Assembly (NCBI GenBank): GCA_029865845.1
Contig: JARXAM010000043.1
Span: 1 to 38,672, forward strand
Direction of reading: 5' to 3'
Origin: Rhodoferax sp.
Lineage (GTDB): Bacteria; Pseudomonadota; Gammaproteobacteria; Burkholderiales; Burkholderiaceae_C
Length of the DNA: 38,672 nt
Shown: piece after piece, positions 34,596 through 38,672 of the stretch
Numbering within the stretch: the first letter of the stretch is position 1
Layout: each line of letters opens with the position of its first letter
Program-made: the position numbers and the translations under genes
Notes under the pieces: model-generated
Seen by the model: the letters and a program-made list of their open reading frames with translations, nothing else
Told to the model about the DNA's origin: nothing
Databases searched by the model: none

Positions 34596-35225
34596 TCAGA
34601 AAGCCGTCTCGCGGCGGCCCCACGCGAGCAGCAGGTTGTTGGCGGGCATGGTGTGGCGTGTGCACAGATGCAGGCCAGCCTGTGCCGCATCTGCCTCGAC
34701 GTCGGCGAGTTGGCGGATGCCAAAACTCGCGTCATGGGCGCGCAGGCTGGCATCAAACGCGAGATTGCTTGGGGTTGGTGTCTCACCCGCTTCGAAATAG
34801 GGGCCATACGTCACCAACAACCCACCGGGCGCGAGATACCGGGCTGCGCCACGCATGAGCGCGCCGCAGCAAACCCAAGGGGCAATGTGCAGCATGTTGA
34901 TGCACAGCACCAAGTCGTAGGGTGTTGCGAGTTCGGAATCTGGTGCGAACCAGGGTTCGCGGCATACGTCAAGTTGCTGAGCGACCTGCACATTGGCAAG
35001 GTCTGCCTGCGTGGCACGAACCTCAATGTTGTAGAGCGCGCCACGGTGCACCTCGGTAGGTTGCCATGTCCAGTGCGGCAACGCATGCGCAAACCAGACC
35101 ACGTGCTGCCCGGTGCCAGACGCAATTTCCAGCGCCCGCCCGCTCGGCGCGAGCATGTTTTGAAGCACCTCCAGGATGGGTTGTTTGTTGCGTTCGGCGG
35201 AGGGGCTGTGGTCCGGTTGCGTCAT
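34596..35225 (-). CDS. DUF938 family protein, SAM-dependent methyltransferase fold
   Basis: 209 residues. Opens with the family signature AERNKQPILEVL, then the SAM-binding ALEIASGTGQHVVWFA, an acidic loop near VRATQADLANV, and LVLCINMLHIAPW. Length and motifs match DUF938, a methyltransferase-fold family of unknown substrate. It precedes the small acidic gene's position in the genome on the same strand: the small gene ends 22 bases before this start, so the pair is probably co-transcribed. Copies of the TATCCACA/GGGGTAA element flank the two genes. Confidence 0.9.
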   Translation of the reverse strand: MTQPDHSPSAERNKQPILEVLQNMLAPSGRALEIASGTGQHVVWFAHALPHWTWQPTEVHRGALYNIEVRATQADLANVQVAQQLDVCREPWFAPDSELATPYDLVLCINMLHIAPWVCCGALMRGAARYLAPGGLLVTYGPYFEAGETPTPSNLAFDASLRAHDASFGIRQLADVEADAAQAGLHLCTRHTMPANNLLLAWGRRETAF

Positions 35226-35247
35226 GTGCGCTCGTAGTGGAGGGGGC

Positions 35248-35496
35248 TTAGTGCGTCACGAATTCGTAGCTGACCTCTTCGGTCTCCACCATGTCGAGAA
35301 TGTCGTTGAGTTCGTCTTCGCTTTCGGTGCTGCTCCAGGTGTCCTCCGGGTCAGCCGCAAACAACGGCTCGATGGCGATGTCCAGAAACTGCCCATTGGG
35401 CAGACTGAGCACGGGCGTTCCTTCGGACGTCTCTACCAGCGACCAGTCGTCGGGGACCGACATCTCCAGTTGGATAGTGACCTTGAGCTTTTTCAT
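35248..35496 (-). CDS. Small acidic protein of unknown function
   Basis: 82 residues, strongly acidic in the second half (EDTWSSTESEDELNDILDMVETEE). The first half looks like a small beta domain (KKLKVTIQLEMSVPDDWSLVETSEG). I do not recognise a family. ATG 35496 is preferred over a start further upstream because MKKLKVTIQ is a natural start with GGACTTTCCC-like upstream sequence and the longer version adds a Lys/Arg/Pro-rich tract lacking character. No cysteines, signal peptide or membrane segment. It lies 22 bases ahead of DUF938 on the same strand. Confidence 0.72.
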   Translation of the reverse strand: MKKLKVTIQLEMSVPDDWSLVETSEGTPVLSLPNGQFLDIAIEPLFAADPEDTWSSTESEDELNDILDMVETEEVSYEFVTH

Positions 35497-35680
35497 GGGA
35501 AAGTCCTGTGGGGGTTGTTGGGGTAAGGGCGCGAGATTAACCCACTTGGACGGGGCGAGCCGTTTTTGCTCTGGCTTGCGCCTGCACTTACCACAGCTTT
35601 TCGCCAGCGCAGGGGATCGGTTTTTCACTGCTTATTTTTTGGGCGCACTGGCCAAACCCACTGCCTGTGCGGATTCTGGT

Positions 35681-35736
35681 GCTTGTAAACACGCTTATCC
35701 ACACATCAGCCCACAGGTGTTTGGGGTAAGTTTTTT
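35681..35736 (+). repeat. TATCCACA/GGGGTAA intergenic element, copy 3 (extended)
   Basis: The core is 35696-35729. It contains an exact TTATCCACA (35695-35703). It has the same orientation as copies 1 and 2, so copies 2 and 3 form direct repeats about 1.15 kb apart around two minus-strand genes. Confidence 0.75.
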
Positions 35737-35856
35737 AAGTTTTTTTGCCGACACGGGCCGTGCTGCTTGCGACATTGTGGGCCGCTCCGATGGGTGGACG
35801 CAGCTGCCCACGCAGGGCGCATTGTCGTGGTGCCCAAAACCATGCACAAAAATATT

Positions 35857-35892
35857 AGGGTTAACCCTTGCTTTGTGACTAGGGTTAACCCT
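35857..35892 (+). promoter_or_regulatory. Twin 12-bp palindromes, probable operator
   Basis: AGGGTTAACCCT occurs twice, at 35857-35868 and 35881-35892, separated by 12 bases (24 bases start to start). Each copy is a perfect palindrome. They bracket the probable -35 and touch the -10 of the next gene, a layout expected of a repressor binding as two dimers. I cannot name the regulator. Confidence 0.72.
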
Positions 35893-35897
35893 ATACT
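35868..35897 (+). promoter_or_regulatory. Probable sigma-70 promoter of the 87-residue gene
   Basis: A TTGCTT at 35868-35873 and a TATACT at 35892-35897 are 18 bases apart. The -10 matches five of six consensus positions; the -35 is weaker. The start codon is about 34 bases after the -10. Confidence 0.6.
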
Positions 35898-35930
35898 GCA
35901 GTGCAACATTTTCTTTCCAAGGAGTTCACC

Positions 35931-36194
35931 ATGGCCAGCACGACCCTTCAAGCCATTTCTTTAAGCCGCCCCCCACAGGCTACCGTTGGGGCTTCCTTGC
36001 ACGCACTCTGTGTTGCTGGCAAGAACTTGGTGGTGGCTTTGTGGCATGCTGCCGCCAGCACCGGACGCACGCAAGCGCGTACCCGTTTCGACGAAGCCGA
36101 AGACGTTCGCGCTTTTGCTGCCAGCATCCAAAAAACCGACCCCGGCTTCGCCATGGACTTGTTCGCGGCTGCAGATCGCCACGAACGTTCATAA
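35931..36194 (+). CDS. Small protein of unknown function under a palindromic operator
   Basis: 87 residues. No family recognised. An N-terminal Ser/Thr/Pro stretch is followed by a moderately hydrophobic helix (about 20-46, ASLHALCVAGKNLVVALWHA) and a polar C-terminal part (RTRFDEAEDVRAFAASIQKTDPGFAMDLFAAADRHE). ATG 35931 has AAGGAG six bases ahead; a GTG ten codons upstream lies inside the leader and is less likely. It stands alone and is convergent with the Old Yellow Enzyme gene. Clean promoter, operator and ribosome site argue that it is a real, regulated gene. Confidence 0.75.
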   Translation: MASTTLQAISLSRPPQATVGASLHALCVAGKNLVVALWHAAASTGRTQARTRFDEAEDVRAFAASIQKTDPGFAMDLFAAADRHERS

Positions 36195-36252
36195 ACCAGG
36201 CCCCCCAAAGCCCCACTCGGGCTGTGATGGCCCGGCGGTACCAGCTTGACGA

Positions 36253-37308
36253 TTACATCGTCGGGTAGTCGGTATAGCCCTTGGCACCCGGTGTGTAGTA
36301 AGTGCTGCTGTCAGGCGTGCTCAAGGCGGCTCCGGTGTTCACGCGTTCCGGCAGGTCGGGGTTGGCAATGTACGCGGTGCCGAAGGCCACGGCATCCAGC
36401 TTCCCGTCCTGGATCGCCTTGGCAGCTTCGTCGGCGTTGTAGCCCATGTTGCCAATCAACATACCCTTGTAGTTTCTGCGGGCCACGGTCATCACGTCGG
36501 CCTTTTGCACGCCAAAGACATCTGCACGCATCATGTGCAGGTAGGCTAGTTTGAAGTCGTTGAGCTTTTCGGCCAGATACGCGGTCAGGCCCACCGGGTC
36601 ACTGTCGATCATGCTGTTGTAGCTGTTCAGGGGCGACAGGCGAACGCCGACGCGGTCCGATCCGATGGCTTCGCTCACTGCCGTCAGCACCTCAAACAAG
36701 AAGCGTGCGCGGTTTTCCAAAGATCCACCGTAGGCATCGGTGCGTTGGTTGCAGCCATCACGCAGGAACTGGTCAATCAAATAGCCATTGGCACCGTGCA
36801 CTTCCACGCCGTCAAAGCCTGCGGCGATCGCGTTTTTGGCGCCTTGGGCAAAGGCTGCCACGATGTCCTTGATCTCTTCCACGCTCAGCGCATGGGGAAC
36901 CGCGTGCGGTACTTTGCTTGCGGGGGTGTGGATCTCGCCATCGCTGGCTAGCGCGCTGCTGGATACGGTGCGCGCACCGCCATTAATGTCGGGGTGGGCC
37001 GCGCGACCTGCGTGCCAGATTTGCATGAAGATGCGGCCGCCCTTGGCGTGCAGGGCATCGGTGGTTTTCTTCCAACCAGCGATTTGCGCTTCGGAATACA
37101 CACCGGGTTCCGCCACGAAGGCAGAGGTGCCCTCAGTCACCATGGTGCACTCGGTGATCAGCAGGCCACCGCTGGCGCGCTGGGCGTAGTACTCGGCCAT
37201 CAATTCATTGGGCAGGTGCTCCAATCCCGCACGGGTGCGGGTCAGCGGCGCGAGAACGAAACGGTTGGGCAGAGTCAGCGCGCCGACTTGGAGGGGAGTG
37301 AAAAGCAT
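36253..37308 (-). CDS. nemA: Old Yellow Enzyme family ene-reductase (NemA-like)
   Basis: 351 residues. FMN-dependent TIM-barrel reductase of activated C=C bonds, nitrate esters or N-ethylmaleimide. The substrate-activating pair is His171/Asn174 (VHGANGYLIDQFLRDG), with the FMN-contact blocks LAPLTRTRA (19-27) and FMQIWHAGR, and the family block NQRTDAYGGSLENRARF. The ATG at 37308 fits the family N-terminus (LFTPLQVGALTLPNR). The name nemA is by similarity only. It is followed on the other strand by the small 87-residue gene and lies 87 bases downstream of a broken gene on the same strand. Confidence 0.92.
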   Translation of the reverse strand: MLFTPLQVGALTLPNRFVLAPLTRTRAGLEHLPNELMAEYYAQRASGGLLITECTMVTEGTSAFVAEPGVYSEAQIAGWKKTTDALHAKGGRIFMQIWHAGRAAHPDINGGARTVSSSALASDGEIHTPASKVPHAVPHALSVEEIKDIVAAFAQGAKNAIAAGFDGVEVHGANGYLIDQFLRDGCNQRTDAYGGSLENRARFLFEVLTAVSEAIGSDRVGVRLSPLNSYNSMIDSDPVGLTAYLAEKLNDFKLAYLHMMRADVFGVQKADVMTVARRNYKGMLIGNMGYNADEAAKAIQDGKLDAVAFGTAYIANPDLPERVNTGAALSTPDSSTYYTPGAKGYTDYPTM

Positions 37309-37395
37309 GTTCAAAACCTGTAAACGTAACAACAAGGGGCGCGAGTGTGGCACCGGGGCAATACGCCCGGTATGCTGGGGTTACTCGGTTTCGGT

Positions 37396-37956
37396 TTAGG
37401 CCACAGCCAGTGCTGCATCGCGAACACGGGCTAGCAGTCGCTGCCGTATCAGCCCGCTCACCGGGCGTATCAGCCACCAATAGGGCGTGAAGCGGCGCAA
37501 CGAAGCGCTGTCGTTGCAAAACACCCGTGTTTCGGTGTGCAACCAAGTGCCACCTTCTGCGGCGGGGCGGGTGCTGAAGTTGAGCACCAACTTGGCAAAG
37601 CCCGACTCGTTGAAATTGGCAAACTGGTCCGGGCCGGCCATGCGCACCTGGCCGTAGTCCGCCTGCCAGAACTTGCCCACCAGGCCGAGGGCGACTTCAC
37701 GGTCGCCATCGCGGCCGAGCAGGGTGAAGTTGTCGATGCCAAAGGGCGCTTGGCTCGCCAGGCGGCTGCGGCCACACAGGGCACCCCGCAGCCGGTCCGG
37801 CAACTAACGCAGTTGGATGAAGCGGCGCGCCCAGGGGTCTTCGCTCACGCCCGGCTGCAGCACTGCATCCAGCAAGGCGCCGGGCTGGGCTGGCGTCAGC
37901 AACTGATGCTTTTCGCTGAACTGGTACTGCGGCATGAGCCGCTCCATCAACTCCAT
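37396..37956 (-). pseudogene. Gene with internal stop codon, uncharacterised (possible START/SRPBCC-like fold)
   Basis: A continuous reading frame of 187 codons from ATG 37956 to the stop at 37396 is interrupted by one TAG at 37804-37806 (codon 51), between ARRFIQLR and LPDRLRG. Protein character continues unchanged on both sides, so this is probably a nonsense mutation of a Glu or Gln codon, or a sequencing error. The second part (GIDNFTLLGRDGDREVALGLVGKFWQ ... TETRVFCNDSASLRRFTPYWWLIRPVSGLIR) resembles SRPBCC-like proteins by feel only. Internal restart at the TTG after the stop is possible. It begins 8 bases after the broken GST gene. Confidence 0.75.
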
Positions 37957-37964
37957 GCACGTGC

Positions 37965-38587
37965 TTACTTGGCCGCGAATTGGGCGTAGTAGGCCTTGAT
38001 GGCCGGTGTCTCGCCAATGCGCTGCATGTGTGCGTTCAGAGCAGGGGCCACGCACTCCACAAGGTCGGTGGGCACATGGTCGAAGCGGCCGGAGTTCAGG
38101 GCACGCACGTCGATGAACACTTTCAGGTCCGCCACCGTCAGGCGGCCGTCGGCAAAAAACTCGCCGCCCTGCGCCTGCAAGCGCTGTTGCAGCCACGCCA
38201 AATACACGGGCATGGAGCCGTTTACCAGGGCTAGGCGTGCAGCCTTTTGCTCGTCGCCGCTCATGCGGAATGTGGGGCCCATTTTGACGCCGGCCTCTTC
38301 CACCACGTAGGTCACTTCATCGCAGTACAAGGCTTGCAAGGGGTCGGCCGGGTACAGGCCGGCCAGCTTGCCCGCAAAGCGCAAGAGTGCATCGCTCTGG
38401 GTGAACTGGGTGCCATCCACATGCATCGTGGGCACTTGGCCAAACGGCGTGAATTGCGGACTTCTGCAAACTCCGGGAAGGCAAAACGGTGGTCTTCAAA
38501 CGCCACCCCGCCAAGGTGCAGGGCCAGGCGCACAGGTTCCGCGCGGCCCCCGTGCGTGTCGAAGTAGCTGAGTTTCAGTTGGGGCAT
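37965..38587 (-). pseudogene. Glutathione S-transferase, sigma-like, with frameshift
   Basis: The N-terminal thioredoxin-fold half (MPQLKLSYFDTHGGRAEPVRLAL ... FPEFAEVR) is in one frame. The rest (FGQVPTMHVDGTQFTQSDALLRF and the helical domain to YYAQFAAK) is in another. The switch is at 38451-38460. Adding one base gives the smooth join EVR-QFTPFGQVP and a 207-residue protein, the normal length for this class. The active-site Tyr (SYFD) and the cis-Pro loop QVPTM are present. ATG 38587 has GAAGGA upstream. It may be a decayed gene or a one-base sequencing error; the disrupted neighbour favours real decay but does not prove it. Confidence 0.82.
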
Positions 38588-38672
38588 GGGGTGGTCCTTC
38601 AAAGGTGTTGGTCGGGGCCGCTCGTCTGTCGTGCAGGGCGTGGGGCATTCTATGCAGGCCAACGGTTATGCA

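Larger units (their letters stand above)
35497..35930. other. Gene-free region between two small divergent genes
   Basis: 434 bases with no supported gene. It holds copy 3 of the TATCCACA/GGGGTAA element, two T-rich stretches after it, and, next to the plus-strand gene, a promoter framed by two identical palindromes. The promoter of the minus-strand small gene must also lie here, but I cannot place it. Confidence 0.6.

Noticed and set aside
34050-34858. Three overlapping plus-strand frames in the 34 kb intergenic region
   Set aside because: Frames overlap each other, cross the repeat elements, and have no ribosome sites or consistent codon use; the last runs into DUF938 antisense.
34070-35703. 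Replication origin
   Set aside because: Exact DnaA boxes are present, but there is no dnaA/dnaN/parAB gene, no clear AT-rich unwinding element next to them, and the boxes are spread over 1.6 kb.
34529-35736. Composite transposon or integrated element bounded by direct repeats
   Set aside because: No transposase or integrase lies between the repeats, a third core copy lies outside, and the enclosed genes have normal composition.
35857-35892. Telomere-like TTAGGG sequence
   Set aside because: TTAGGG occurs only as part of the palindrome AGGGTTAACCCT beside a promoter; no tandem array exists.

Overview
The window looks like a chromosomal segment of a betaproteobacterium, most likely Comamonadaceae (Rhodoferax/Polaromonas-like). 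This rests on high GC coding sequence with strong G/C third positions, Burkholderiales-style gene neighbours (recJ, lipoprotein-releasing permease and lolD, tatD, a PulE-like ATPase, DUF3422) and a betaproteobacterial fimT-pilV-pilW-pilX-pilY1-pilE minor pilin cluster. I see no rRNA, tRNA, prophage, insertion sequence or CRISPR array. The taxonomic call is inference from gene content.

Layout. 0.3-3.2 kb, minus strand: a CurA-like NADP-dependent reductase, then a compact set of hemerythrin, YitT-like and DUF1003 membrane genes. 3.3-6.5 kb: a 2OG-Fe(II) dioxygenase (+), a nitronate monooxygenase-like flavoenzyme (-), and a divergent polyphosphate kinase 2 (+). An 11-bp-periodic array resembling PhoB binding sites lies between the last two. 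6.5-12.8 kb, minus strand: an uncharacterised gene, recJ, a hybrid histidine kinase, a ZntB/CorA-type transporter and a short-chain dehydrogenase, in that transcription order. 12.9-19.7 kb, plus strand: lipoprotein-releasing permease and lolD, tatD, a spermidine-synthase-like protein, a PulE/GspE-type ATPase and DUF3422, several with overlapping start and stop codons. 19.8-22.2 kb: ahpC and ahpF, with an OxyR-like site in front and hairpin terminators after each gene.

22.5-30.2 kb holds the type IV pilus minor pilin/adhesin operon ending in a 1475-residue PilY1. Its DNA is clearly more A+T rich than its surroundings and carries several homopolymer tracts. 30.2-34.0 kb: a hydroxyacyl-CoA-dehydrogenase-like SDR, gshA and the GTPase gene rbgA/ylqF. 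34.0-36.2 kb is the least ordinary part. It has three spaced copies of a short intergenic element built on a DnaA-box-like TATCCACA and a GGGGTAA, a DUF938 methyltransferase gene, and two small orphan genes. One of the small genes has a promoter bracketed by two identical 12-bp palindromes. 36.2-38.6 kb, minus strand: an intact Old Yellow Enzyme, then two neighbouring genes that both appear broken, one by an in-frame stop and one by a one-base frameshift.

Most of the window is housekeeping and envelope biology. I did not find a convincing undescribed multi-gene system. The best leads are regulatory or structural: the repeated TATCCACA/GGGGTAA element, the twin-palindrome operator, the PhoB-like array at ppk2 and the pair of decayed genes.
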